From Geobacillus stearothermophilus ATCC 12980 (GTDB lineage: Bacteria > Bacillota > Bacilli > Bacillales > Anoxybacillaceae), in contig NZ_CP128494.1 of the NCBI RefSeq assembly GCF_030369615.1, positions 716,001-780,000 of the forward strand: a stretch of 64,000 bases of DNA, read 5' to 3'. A program made the position numbers and the translations under genes. The notes below the pieces were generated by a model that saw only the letters and a program-made list of their open reading frames with translations, had not been told where the DNA came from and made no database searches. Of this stretch, positions 18,617-26,583 are shown in pieces. How positions within the stretch are numbered: the stretch's first letter is position 1; each line of letters opens with the position of its first letter.

Positions 18617-19614
18617 ACCCGTGGTGCTAGATAAACTCAAACAAGCATAAAAATAGCCCTTGCATGAGGATCTCCTTAAAATGAAAGTGCAACCAAACAT
18701 TGAAAGGAGAATCCCTATGCAAGAGCACTTTCATTTTACTACAGATCAAGCAAAGATTCAAAAGCAATATGCCGCCATTTTCTTTTTTGTCTCTGCCCAA
18801 CTGTCATCGATTCAGATGTACCTACAGCGTCGCAACCGCCATTTGGTCAAGCAAGAGGACGCTGTCATCATCGCCATTCATCTTTTAGGAAAGCTGCTCG
18901 GTTTTACTTCTGAACGGGCGTGGCATCGTTTTGTCACGGGAAATTTGTTCACAAACGGCTCGTTTCTTGAACGCTCCCGATACAACCGCCGTTGCCGGGC
19001 GCTTGGCTTCACCATCAAATGGATCGCCGTCGTGAGCAAAACGCGGCCAACATCATACCTATGCCGTCGTGGACAGCTTGCCGCTCCCATTGTGCCATAC
19101 GGCAAGAATGCATCGCGTCAAACGGTTTCAAGAGATCGCCGACATCGGGTATTGCGCTTCCAAAAAGCAATGGTACTACGGGTTGAAGCTGCACCTTCAA
19201 GTGACCGATCAAGGGCTGCCAATGGGGTATGTGGTGACGGAAGCATCTTGCCACGATCGAATCGCAGCCGAAAGCGTGATGACCCAAATTCCCCACCCGT
19301 ATAACTTCGGGGACAAAGGATTCATTAGCCGTGACTTGCAAAAAAGGCTGTACGAAGAATACCAAATGGCGCTTTGGACTCCGTCTCGAAAAAACCAGAA
19401 ACATCGTGCGTCTGAGACATGGGAGCAGTGGATCCAACAAAAACGCAAAGTGATCGAGACGGTGTTCTCGGTTCTGGTTGACCACTATCGCATCACGGGG
19501 ATCCGAGCCAATTCGATTATCGGATTTGAAGTGGCACTAGACGGTATATTGTTAGCTTATTCCCTGGTTACACTTGGGCTAGTTGAGCGCTAAAGCTCAA
19601 CTAGCACCACGGGT
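18617..19614 (+). mobile_element. IS982-family insertion sequence, copy 2 (defective)
   Basis: About 1 kb with the same ACCCGTGGTGCTAG / CTAGCACCACGGGT ends as copy 1, in inverted orientation. The transposase is frameshifted. Flanks do not match (AATCTAAA versus AAATAAAT), so there is no target duplication and the locus was rearranged after insertion. Confidence 0.9.
18717..19593 (+). pseudogene. IS982-family transposase, frameshifted
   Basis: It starts MQEHFHFTTDQAK after AAAGGAG and follows the intact copy at 11836 until about 19023 (FTIKWI). There the frame changes, and the rest (DSLPLPLC, FGDKGFIS, VIETVFSVL) is in another frame to 19593. All DDE residues are present but in separate frames. 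Confidence 0.9.
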
Positions 19615-19691
19615 AAATAAATGTTTCTATGGAGTACAGCTATTCATTACTTAGCACTACATTTCATTTCTAGTGGAAAGGATGGTTAGCA

Positions 19692-19826
19692 ATGTCTACA
19701 TGGAATAGAATTGAATCAGGAATTAAACAAGGATTAAAGGATGTAGCGGCTTCGTATGGAATTGATTGGAGTGGTGCTGCTAATACTGCTATATACATGC
19801 AACGAAAAAGTTTAACATATCATTGA
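19692..19826 (+). pseudogene. truncated N-terminus of an unknown gene
   Basis: Forty-four codons start at an ATG after GGAAAGG and encode MSTWNRIESGIKQGLKDVAA, then YGIDWSGAANTAIYMQRKSL. It ends at a junction with GC-richer sequence (to about 19952). The same-strand frame from 19977 may be the other end of the gene. No family recognised. Confidence 0.4.
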
Positions 19827-19952
19827 CGGAAAAGTCGCTTATCCACTTTTCGACTGGCGGTGACCGAACAATCACCCGCTTCGCAGCCCCATACATGGTT
19901 CCGGAAGCGGCATTGTTCGCTCGCCCGACAGTCGATCCAATCGCTCTGTAAA
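19827..19952 (+). other. GC-rich insert of unknown origin
   Basis: About 125 bases of higher GC than both flanks. They interrupt an AT-rich gene between 19692 and 20237. One frame reads LTEKSLIHFSTGGDRTITR and ends in PTVDPIAL and a stop. It is probably a scrap of a different gene or element; I cannot identify it. Confidence 0.35.
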
Positions 19953-19976
19953 AACTACAAATGTTAAAGATTCAAA

Positions 19977-20237
19977 TTGCACCTATATAGTAAGGTAGGT
20001 CCGGCTGTTGGGGGAGGGATTAAGGGAGCTAAAAATGCACGAGCAGAAGTAGAAATGCGTATTTCTAAAGCAGAAACACGATTAGAAGTTGGAAGGATCG
20101 AAAAAGCAGCAACACAAATGGTAGCCAAAGGAGCAGCTAAAGGAGCGATTAAAGCGATAGGAATATGGGGATTCATACCTGACATAGCCATATTTGCGAA
20201 TGGTTTTAGAAAAGGGTACTCAACTGCGGGCAACTAG
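19977..20237 (+). pseudogene. C-terminal remnant, Gly/Ala/Lys-rich, unknown
   Basis: An open frame ends at 20237 with KVGPAVGGGIKGAKNARAE, ATQMVAKGAAKGAIKAIGIW and ANGFRKGYSTAGN. It has no proper start and is closed by a stop just upstream. The Gly/Ala/Lys-rich amphipathic segment recalls bacteriocin or toxin linkers. It is eighteen bases ahead of a small membrane-protein gene with a strong ribosome-binding site, the arrangement of effector plus immunity pairs. That is inference only. Confidence 0.4.
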
Positions 20238-20255
20238 CAACTAGGAGGGCTTATA

Positions 20256-20528
20256 GTGGGAGCTTACGAAATAAACGGAATTTTCCTCGTGGTCTTTATC
20301 TATTTTCTACTGTTTCGCATCATCAAGACGAAAGACACCGATTATGTTTATGCAATCATCCCTACATTACTGGGATTTATGCTTGTTTATACACCTATTT
20401 CTGACTTTATCGAACCTTATATAGCTACCTTAGTAATTGTGGTTGTGGCTATATTATGTTTTGCCATTTTCATTAGATTACAGGTCAAAGAAATTAAAGG
20501 TAAATTGCGAAGTAGAAAGGATACGTAA
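20256..20528 (+). CDS. small membrane protein, 90 residues, unknown
   Basis: It starts at a GTG (20256) after AGGAGG. Three hydrophobic helices: IFLVVFIYFLLFRII, YAIIPTLLGFMLVYTPI and IATLVIVVVAILCFAIFI, then a basic tail (RLQVKEIKGKLRSRK). It is intact, unlike its neighbours. It sits directly after a degraded Gly/Ala-rich frame. A membrane immunity protein is one reading; no family is recognised. Confidence 0.6.
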   Translation: MGAYEINGIFLVVFIYFLLFRIIKTKDTDYVYAIIPTLLGFMLVYTPISDFIEPYIATLVIVVVAILCFAIFIRLQVKEIKGKLRSRKDT

Positions 20529-20650
20529 GAACTATTGGGTACCGTCAAGAATTTTGTGTAATGCAAGATGGATAGAAGGCCGGTGAAAAAGTACACCCTG
20601 AGGCAGGGATTTAGGGGGCTTATGTCGAAAAAGGAAGAAAAATCGTTGGA

Positions 20651-21297
20651 ATGGAGCGTGAGCGGATCATGAAAGCCCCCAAAAACCCTTCGACTCAGCC
20701 TCGTCTGTTTCAAGTCATCGACATGGAAGAACTCGTTCCTCCACATCATATCTTGCGCCAAATCAACAAAGCGGTTGACTTTTCCGTCATTCACGATTGG
20801 GTGGCTCCCCTGTACACGGAAAAAACGGGTCGCCCGGCGGCGGATCCGGAACGGCTGCTTCGCCTAATGCTGCTCTCGTATTTGTTCGACCACTCTGAGC
20901 GGGAGTTGTATGAGATCCTCCCCATGCATGCCGGATACTTGTGGTTTTGCGGTCTCGACTTTGAATCCGTGCTCCATCCGGATCCTCATCACCCCACACT
21001 GCCGGATCGAACGACGCTCGTCAAAACACGGAACGCTGGCGCCAACATGGAATCTTTGACCGGCTGATGACCTATGTGGTGGATCAATGCATCGCGGCGG
21101 GGTTGGTCTCGCCGGATGTCCATGCGGCGGCTGACGGCACCCAAGTGCGGGCGAATGCCTCGATCCACAGCTTGCGGGAGGTCAAGCTCGCTCCGGTGGA
21201 GACGTTGGAAGACTATCTGGCCCGCACTGCCCGGGAAGATGAACAGACCGAGGCCCGGGATCCGGATGACGACCCACCCTCTCCGTCTCCAAAATCA
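20651..21297 (+). pseudogene. IS1182-family transposase, frameshifted and truncated
   Basis: The N-terminal part (FQVIDMEELVPPHHILRQIN, YTEKTGRPAADPERLLRLML) is typical of IS1182 transposases. A frameshift near 21025 moves the frame to TERWRQHGIFDRLMTYVVDQ and HAAADGTQVRANAS (DDE Asp region). The gene stops abruptly at about 21297, where it is fused to the 3' side of a lipoprotein gene. The catalytic C-terminus is missing. The junction looks like an IS-associated deletion. Confidence 0.85.
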
Positions 21298-21731
21298 GGG
21301 GAATTTTCAGTAAACACGATATGGGCGGGATGGTGTCCCACTTCCACTTTTTTGATTAATTCATTCGTTTCCGTATCATAAAACAACGCCATTCCTTTCA
21401 TATCCATCGACTGGTCATGCCCGTGTTGCATGGCCGGAACTAACGTAGCGCCGAGAATAGCTCCGTCGGGAGAAACTTGGACGTTATGGACCGCGCCGTC
21501 GACTTTGATCGTTCCGACCACTTTGTTTGTTCTCGCATCAATTTTTGAAATGCTTCCGCCCTCGTTGGCAGTAAAGTAGAATTTGTTCGTTTCTTGTGTT
21601 TGTTCAAGGGCGGCTGGCTGCCCATTTTTCTCTGGTTCGGTTTTGTCTTGAGGGGAATTGGCTGCGCACCCCCCGAGAACAAACGCCAACATCGCCAATA
21701 ACGATAACCATACAATCGCGGTTTTGCGCAT
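21298..21731 (-). pseudogene. lipoprotein with YVTN beta-propeller repeat, 3' truncated
   Basis: It starts MRKTAIVWLSLLAMLAFVLG with lipobox LGGC, so it is a lipoprotein on the outer face of the membrane. FYFTANEGGSISKIDARTNK and DGAVHNVQVSPDG are YVTN-type propeller blades. A Met/His-rich loop (MQHGHDQSMDMKGMAL) suggests metal contact. The frame enters the IS1182 remnant after GHHPAHIVFTENS, so most of the propeller is lost. Position beside csoR-copAZ and the Met/His loop suggest a role in copper handling (inference). Confidence 0.7.
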
Positions 21732-21763
21732 GAGCGGTTTTCTCCTTTTGCTTTAGAATTTAG

Positions 21764-22222
21764 GTTGAGTCTACCGACATGAATGACGGCAAAACGTGGT
21801 CGCCAAGTCAATTGAATGGCCTGCCGCAAACGGCAGCGAGAACGATTGTGGCTCACCCAACGGATGAAAATATGGTCGGGATTAGTACAGCCGAGGGAGT
21901 TTTCATTTCGAGAGATAACGGGAATACGTTTGAACGGTTTACGAGAAAAATTGATACGACGACATTTATGTTTCAAGAAAAGTCGGTTGTATTTGCAGCT
22001 GTAGAGAATGATCAGTCTATACTCATCAAACAATCATTAGACACAAAACACGAAGAAGTTCTTGCTGTTCCGCCATTGGATGAAAAAGATCATATCATGT
22101 ATATAACTTCTAATCCAGCAAACGACAAAGAAATTGTGATCGTTACAATGAACGGGGATATTTTTATGACAAAAAATAACGGTGAAAGCTGGACAAAACT
22201 AGCATCAGAAGGGGAAATATAG
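21764..22222 (+). pseudogene. BNR/sialidase-repeat protein, 5' truncated
   Basis: The last 150 or so residues of a propeller protein with Asp-box-like repeats (NDGKTWSPSQ, SRDNGNTFERF, TKNNGESWTKL). No start or signal peptide remains; the frame is closed by a stop at 21761, next to the divergent lipoprotein gene. A deletion between the two is likely. Exported BNR proteins of this type occur in Bacillaceae metal loci, but the function is unknown. Confidence 0.7.
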
Positions 22223-22223
22223 G

Positions 22224-22246
22224 GACATGCGGGCGCATGTCTTTTT
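22224..22246 (+). terminator. rho-independent terminator
   Basis: GACATGC-GGGC-GCATGTC followed by TTTTT, immediately after the BNR-protein stop codon. Confidence 0.85.
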
Positions 22247-22331
22247 GTTTGCCTAAAAATATATCGCTCCATAATTTTTGCAAAATTCACTGCTACAATA
22301 TAAGTAACGGATGGAGAGGGTGAGAAGAAGA

Positions 22332-23060
22332 GTGTATTCATTCCTAAGCCAAATCAGCAACCTGCTGAGCCAGCCGTTTCTGAATATGGCCAACAGCACA
22401 ACAGCGCTTCCTGTTTTGTCAGCGTTTCTTCTTGGCATCGTCGGAGCGATGGCTCCGTGCCAGCTGACTAGCAACTTAGGAGCAATCACGTTGTACAGCA
22501 ACCAATCTCTGCAAAAGGGGATCGCTTGGAAAGAACTGCTTTTATTTATTTTCGGAAAGGTCATCGCTTTTTCCGGGTTAGGCTTGATCGTCTGGTTGAT
22601 GGGGAAGGAGATTCAAAGTACACTGACACTATACTTTCCATGGTTAAGAAAGCTGATTGGCCCGATTCTTGTTCTCGTAGGCTTGTATTTGTTAGGGCTT
22701 TTTAAAATGTATTGGAATGTCACTTTGTTCAGAGTGCCGAAGGGATGGGCAAAAGGAAAAATCGGTTCGTTTTTCATGGGATTTGGCTTTTCGTTGGCTT
22801 TTTGTCCAACGATGTTTGTTCTATTTTTTGTTACTCTAATGCCTCTCGTATACTCAACGTCTTATGGAGTGTTGTTGCCGAGCGTCTTTGCCGTCGGAAC
22901 TTCTGTACCGGTTATTTTCTTCATCCTCATCCTTTGGTACTTAGGATTGAGCGGTGCTGTCATGAAAAAAGGAAGACGGGTAGGGAAGCTCATTCAGCAA
23001 ACCGCTGGAATTGTGATGGTATTGCTTGGCGTGTTCGATACCATCACTTATTGGTTTTAA
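22332..23060 (+). CDS. CcdA/DsbD-like transmembrane protein (sulfite exporter TauE/UreH type fold)
   Basis: About 242 residues with six hydrophobic helices. The two conserved cysteine-proline motifs of the CcdA/DsbD family are present: GAMAPCQLTSN in helix 1 and LAFCPTMFV in helix 4. Such proteins pass electrons across the membrane from thioredoxin. In metal loci they help mature or reduce periplasmic copper proteins. I start it at the GTG (22332) after AGGGTGAG; an ATG at 22311 is in frame but has no ribosome-binding site. Its place ahead of csoR-copAZ suggests a copper role (inference). Confidence 0.75.
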   Translation: MYSFLSQISNLLSQPFLNMANSTTALPVLSAFLLGIVGAMAPCQLTSNLGAITLYSNQSLQKGIAWKELLLFIFGKVIAFSGLGLIVWLMGKEIQSTLTLYFPWLRKLIGPILVLVGLYLLGLFKMYWNVTLFRVPKGWAKGKIGSFFMGFGFSLAFCPTMFVLFFVTLMPLVYSTSYGVLLPSVFAVGTSVPVIFFILILWYLGLSGAVMKKGRRVGKLIQQTAGIVMVLLGVFDTITYWF

Positions 23061-23197
23061 AGAAGATGATGCAGTAACAATGTTTGGAAGAACGTTTCAA
23101 GATGGTTAGGGTGATGTAGTTATAGTTGTATTTTTTTCGTCGCAACGAAGAATCCTTTCTAATACCGATAGAAATATGAATTTTGGGGGAATGGATA

Positions 23198-23305
23198 TTG
23201 CAATTCGGCAATATAGTCGTTCAGGGCGAAAATCTTTTGCTGATCAGCGGCTTATTGATCAGTTATGTCATGTTTTATTATGGTATTAAAGTATTAAAAT
23301 TGTGA
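23198..23305 (+). CDS. short membrane ORF, 35 residues, possible gene remnant
   Basis: A TTG start after GGGGGA encodes QFGNIVVQGENLLLISGLL and ISYVMFYYGIKVLKL, then a stop. One membrane helix. It looks like the first helix of a larger membrane protein that has been lost. It fills most of the 375-base gap between the CcdA-like gene and csoR. Low confidence that it is functional. Confidence 0.3.
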   Translation: MQFGNIVVQGENLLLISGLLISYVMFYYGIKVLKL

Positions 23306-23387
23306 ATTTTTTGTGGAAATCAGTTTTTTCCTGCACAGGTATTGATTACGGTTTTGTGGTGAACATGATTTGTAGAGGGGATCTCTG

Positions 23388-23416
23388 TTGCGTTTTATAC
23401 CCATTACCGGTATAAT
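23388..23416 (+). promoter_or_regulatory. csoR-copA-copZ promoter
   Basis: TTGCGT (23388-23393), 17-base spacer, perfect TATAAT (23411-23416), 24 bases before the csoR start. The CsoR-type operator lies within the spacer and touches the -10 box. Confidence 0.85.
23397..23413. promoter_or_regulatory. CsoR-type operator
   Basis: ATACC-CATTACC-GGTAT, an inverted repeat like the ATACCC...GGGTAT operators bound by CsoR in Bacillus. It covers the spacer and part of the -10 of the csoR promoter. Apo-CsoR would block polymerase, and Cu(I) would release it. Confidence 0.8.
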
Positions 23417-23439
23417 GTAATTAAAAGAGGTGATGTTTG

Positions 23440-23751
23440 ATGAACCATTATGAAGATCATAATATGGATAAAAAAATGGTTCCACGAACGGAACAGGAAA
23501 TCGAAAGCATTATCAAGCGCTTGAAGCGCATTGAAGGACAAGTGCGCGGTGTGCAAAAAATGGTGGAGGACAATCGTTATTGTATTGATATTTTAGTGCA
23601 AATTTCAGCGATCAGAGCGGCGTTGAACCAAGTCGGGCTGCAGCTGCTTGAACGCCACGTGAGCCATTGCGTGGCGAAAGCGATCCGTGAAGGGAGCGGA
23701 GACGAATCGATTCGCGAATTGATGGATGTGATGAAACAATTTTCGAAGTAA
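23440..23751 (+). CDS. csoR: copper-sensing transcriptional repressor CsoR
   Basis: A 103-residue, all-helical repressor. The Cu(I) ligands are visible as Cys in NRYCIDIL and His and Cys in RHVSHCVAKA, the C-H-C set that marks copper rather than nickel sensors. It starts at the ATG at 23440 after AGAGGTG. It is the first gene of csoR-copA-copZ, sixteen bases ahead of copA, and its own promoter carries the operator, so the operon is autoregulated and induced by copper. Confidence 0.97.
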   Translation: MNHYEDHNMDKKMVPRTEQEIESIIKRLKRIEGQVRGVQKMVEDNRYCIDILVQISAIRAALNQVGLQLLERHVSHCVAKAIREGSGDESIRELMDVMKQFSK

Positions 23752-23766
23752 GGGAGGGAAAGGGAA

Positions 23767-26163
23767 ATGGGAGAGCCGAAAACCGTGACGCTGAAGGTGA
23801 CGGGCATGACATGCGCCGCGTGCGCCAATCGGATTGAGAAAGTATTAAATAAGATGGACGGCGTCAAAGCCCATGTCAATTTGGCCACGGAAAAAGCCAC
23901 GATTCAATACGATCCATCAAAACAAACGATCGCCGATATCGAAACGAAAATTGAGAATTTGGGGTATGGCGTTGCGACGGAAAAAGTGACGCTTGATATT
24001 GAAGGAATGACATGTGCGGCCTGTGCGACGCGGATTGAAAAAGGGTTAAATCGGATGGAAGGTGTGACAAGCGCTGCTGTCAACTTGGCGACAAACAGCG
24101 CGGTGGTCGAATACAAGGAGGGTGTTGCATCTGTCGAAGAAATTTTAGAAAAAATCAAAAAGCTTGGGTACAAGGGGCAGATTCGAAACGAAGAACAAGA
24201 CGATGCTGGCCGGAAAGAAGAGCGGCTTAAACAAAAACAACGGCAACTCGCTATTTCTATCATCTTATCGTTGCCGCTGCTCTATACGATGTTTGCCCAT
24301 ATGCCGTTTGATATGGGCTTGCCGATGCCGCAGCTCTTGATGAATCCGTGGTTTCAGCTTCTTTTCGCTACACCGGTTCAGTTCTACATCGGCGGTCCTT
24401 TCTATGTCGGGGCGTACCGGGCGTTACGAAATAAGAGCGCGAACATGGACGTCCTAGTGGCGCTTGGAACATCGGCCGCGTACGTTTACAGCTTGTACGA
24501 AGCTTTTCGGACGCTTGGGAATCCTGACTATATGCCGAGACTGTATTTTGAAACAAGCGCCGTCTTGATTACGCTTGTGCTTGTCGGCAAATACTTTGAG
24601 GCTCTTGCGAAAGGGAGAACAACAGAAGCGATCTCGAAGCTAGTCAGCCTTCAGGCAAAGGAAGCGACTGTCATCCGTAATGGGGAAGAAATAAAAGTTC
24701 CGCTCGAGGAAGTGGTGATCGGCGATACGATCGTTGTCAAGCCAGGAGAAAAAATCCCGGTGGACGGTACGGTCATCGCCGGGGCATCTTCCGTAGATGA
24801 ATCGATGATTACCGGTGAATCGATCCCGGTTGATAAAAAGGAAGGCGACTATGTGATCGGGGCGACGATGAATACGAATGGCGTACTGACCATTCGTGCC
24901 GAAAAAGTCGGAAAAGATACCGCGCTGGCCAATATCATTAAAATCGTTGAAGAGGCGCAAGGGTCGAAAGCCCCGATTCAGCGGATGGCGGATACCATTT
25001 CCGGCATTTTCGTACCGATTGTTGTCGGAATTGCGGTTGTTTCCTTTCTAATCTGGTACTTCTTCGTTGCGCCGGGTGATTTGGCCAAAGCTCTTGAGGT
25101 GGCCATCGCTGTTCTTGTCATCGCGTGCCCTTGTGCGCTCGGTTTGGCCACACCGACATCGATTATGGTCGGTACAGGAAAAGGGGCAGAACAAGGAATT
25201 CTCTTTAAAGGAGGTGAGTACCTAGAGGGAACGCATCAAATCAATGCCGTATTACTCGATAAAACAGGAACCGTGACAAAAGGAAAACCGGAAGTCACCG
25301 ATGTGCTAGCCTTCCGCGAGGACATGCTCGATTATGCGGTTTCCGCAGAGAGCGCTTCGGAGCATCCGCTGGCTCATGCGATTGTGGAATACGGGAAGAA
25401 ACAAGCGATTTCGCTGAAGCCATTGGAGCACTTCTCCGCCATTACCGGCCACGGAATTGAAGCGGTCATTGACGGAAAAAGCATCCTTATTGGGACGCGA
25501 AAATTGATGAAGGAACGCTCTGTAGCGATTTCTGTGCATGAAGATAAAATGGTAGAGCTTGAAAAACAAGGGAAAACAGTGATGCTCGTTGCCATCGATG
25601 GACAGCTTGCCGGCATCATTGCTGTCGCGGATACGGTAAAAGAAAGCTCCAAAGAAGCAATTCAAACATTAAAACAAATGGGCATCGATGTCTATATGGC
25701 AACAGGGGACAATCAACGGACAGCGGAAGCGATCGCCAATGAAGTCGGCATTGAGCATGTGTACGCCGAGGTGCTCCCGGAAGACAAAGCGAACACCGTC
25801 GAGGAATTGCAAAAGCAAGGAAAACGTGTGGCGATGGTCGGTGATGGAATTAATGACGCTCCAGCTCTGGCCAAAGCGGATATTGGGATGGCGATTGGCA
25901 CGGGAGCTGATGTCGCCATCGAGACCGCGGACGTGACCTTGGTCGGCGGCGATTTGCGCCATATCCCGAAAGCCATTGAGTTGAGCCGCAAAACGATGAA
26001 AAACATTCGGCAAAATCTGTTCTGGGCGTTGTTTTATAATACGATTGGCATTCCGGTCGCCGCTTTCGGATTATTGGAGCCATGGATCGCGGGAGCGGCG
26101 ATGGCATTCAGCTCTGTATCGGTTGTGACAAACGCGCTTCGTTTGAAACGCGTGAAACTATAA
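23767..26163 (+). CDS. copA: Cu(I)-exporting P1B-type ATPase CopA
   Basis: A 798-residue copper pump. Two N-terminal heavy-metal domains carry [12 protein letters not shown] and [12 protein letters not shown]. Then come the actuator loop MITGESIPV, the membrane copper motif [10 protein letters not shown], the phosphorylation site DKTGTVTKG, the [11 protein letters not shown] motif and the hinge [10 protein letters not shown]. All catalytic residues are intact and the length matches Bacillus CopA. It removes Cu(I) from the cytoplasm and receives it from CopZ, which is encoded next. Confidence 0.98.
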   Translation: MGEPKTVTLKVTGMTCAACANRIEKVLNKMDGVKAHVNLATEKATIQYDPSKQTIADIETKIENLGYGVATEKVTLDIEGMTCAACATRIEKGLNRMEGVTSAAVNLATNSAVVEYKEGVASVEEILEKIKKLGYKGQIRNEEQDDAGRKEERLKQKQRQLAISIILSLPLLYTMFAHMPFDMGLPMPQLLMNPWFQLLFATPVQFYIGGPFYVGAYRALRNKSANMDVLVALGTSAAYVYSLYEAFRTLGNPDYMPRLYFETSAVLITLVLVGKYFEALAKGRTTEAISKLVSLQAKEATVIRNGEEIKVPLEEVVIGDTIVVKPGEKIPVDGTVIAGASSVDESMITGESIPVDKKEGDYVIGATMNTNGVLTIRAEKVGKDTALANIIKIVEEAQGSKAPIQRMADTISGIFVPIVVGIAVVSFLIWYFFVAPGDLAKALEVAIAVLVIACPCALGLATPTSIMVGTGKGAEQGILFKGGEYLEGTHQINAVLLDKTGTVTKGKPEVTDVLAFREDMLDYAVSAESASEHPLAHAIVEYGKKQAISLKPLEHFSAITGHGIEAVIDGKSILIGTRKLMKERSVAISVHEDKMVELEKQGKTVMLVAIDGQLAGIIAVADTVKESSKEAIQTLKQMGIDVYMATGDNQRTAEAIANEVGIEHVYAEVLPEDKANTVEELQKQGKRVAMVGDGINDAPALAKADIGMAIGTGADVAIETADVTLVGGDLRHIPKAIELSRKTMKNIRQNLFWALFYNTIGIPVAAFGLLEPWIAGAAMAFSSVSVVTNALRLKRVKL

Positions 26164-26184
26164 ACATTCAAGGAGGAATGGACG

Positions 26185-26388
26185 ATGACCATTACATTAC
26201 AAGTACAAGGAATGACATGCGGACATTGCAAAGCAGCGGTGACCAATGCCCTTCAAGCGTTGGATGGCGTCGGCCGTGTAGAAGTGCATTTGCAAGAAGG
26301 AACTGTCGATGTGGAGTATGATGAAACAAAGGTCAGCGTAGAAAAACTGAAAGAAGCGATTGAAGAGCAAGGATATGATGTGAAATAA
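26185..26388 (+). CDS. copZ: copper chaperone CopZ
   Basis: A 67-residue ferredoxin-like metal-binding protein with the single motif MTCGHC near the N-terminus. It delivers Cu(I) to CopA and CsoR in the cytoplasm. A GGAGG ribosome-binding site precedes the ATG; it is 21 bases after copA and before a strong terminator, so it ends the operon. Confidence 0.97.
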   Translation: MTITLQVQGMTCGHCKAAVTNALQALDGVGRVEVHLQEGTVDVEYDETKVSVEKLKEAIEEQGYDVK

Positions 26389-26396
26389 CATACGGA

Positions 26397-26430
26397 AGGT
26401 GCCCCGAAGTGATGACGGGGCACTTTTTTA
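26397..26430 (+). terminator. terminator of csoR-copA-copZ
   Basis: AAGGTGCCCCG and CGGGGCACTTTT pair around AAGTGATGA, followed by a run of T. It directly follows copZ. Confidence 0.92.
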
Positions 26431-26537
26431 TCTAGAACGTAGCGGGTCTCGGCTGGGGAAAGTTTTTTCTCTTCTTGAAGAATATCGAGAAAGCGAGATG
26501 TTATAATGAAAGTAACAAGCGCGGAAAAAAAGAGGGA

Positions 26538-26569
26538 CTGACCCAAAACGCATTTGTGTTTTGGGTCAG
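26538..26569. terminator. bidirectional palindrome, recurrent type
   Basis: CTGACCCAAAAC...GTTTTGGGTCAG, a long perfect stem with a short loop, between copZ and the convergent multicopper oxidase. Variants with the same core (GGGGCTG-CCCAAA) occur at 50481 and 53170. Confidence 0.75.
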
Positions 26570-26583
26570 CCCCTTCAGCTTTT

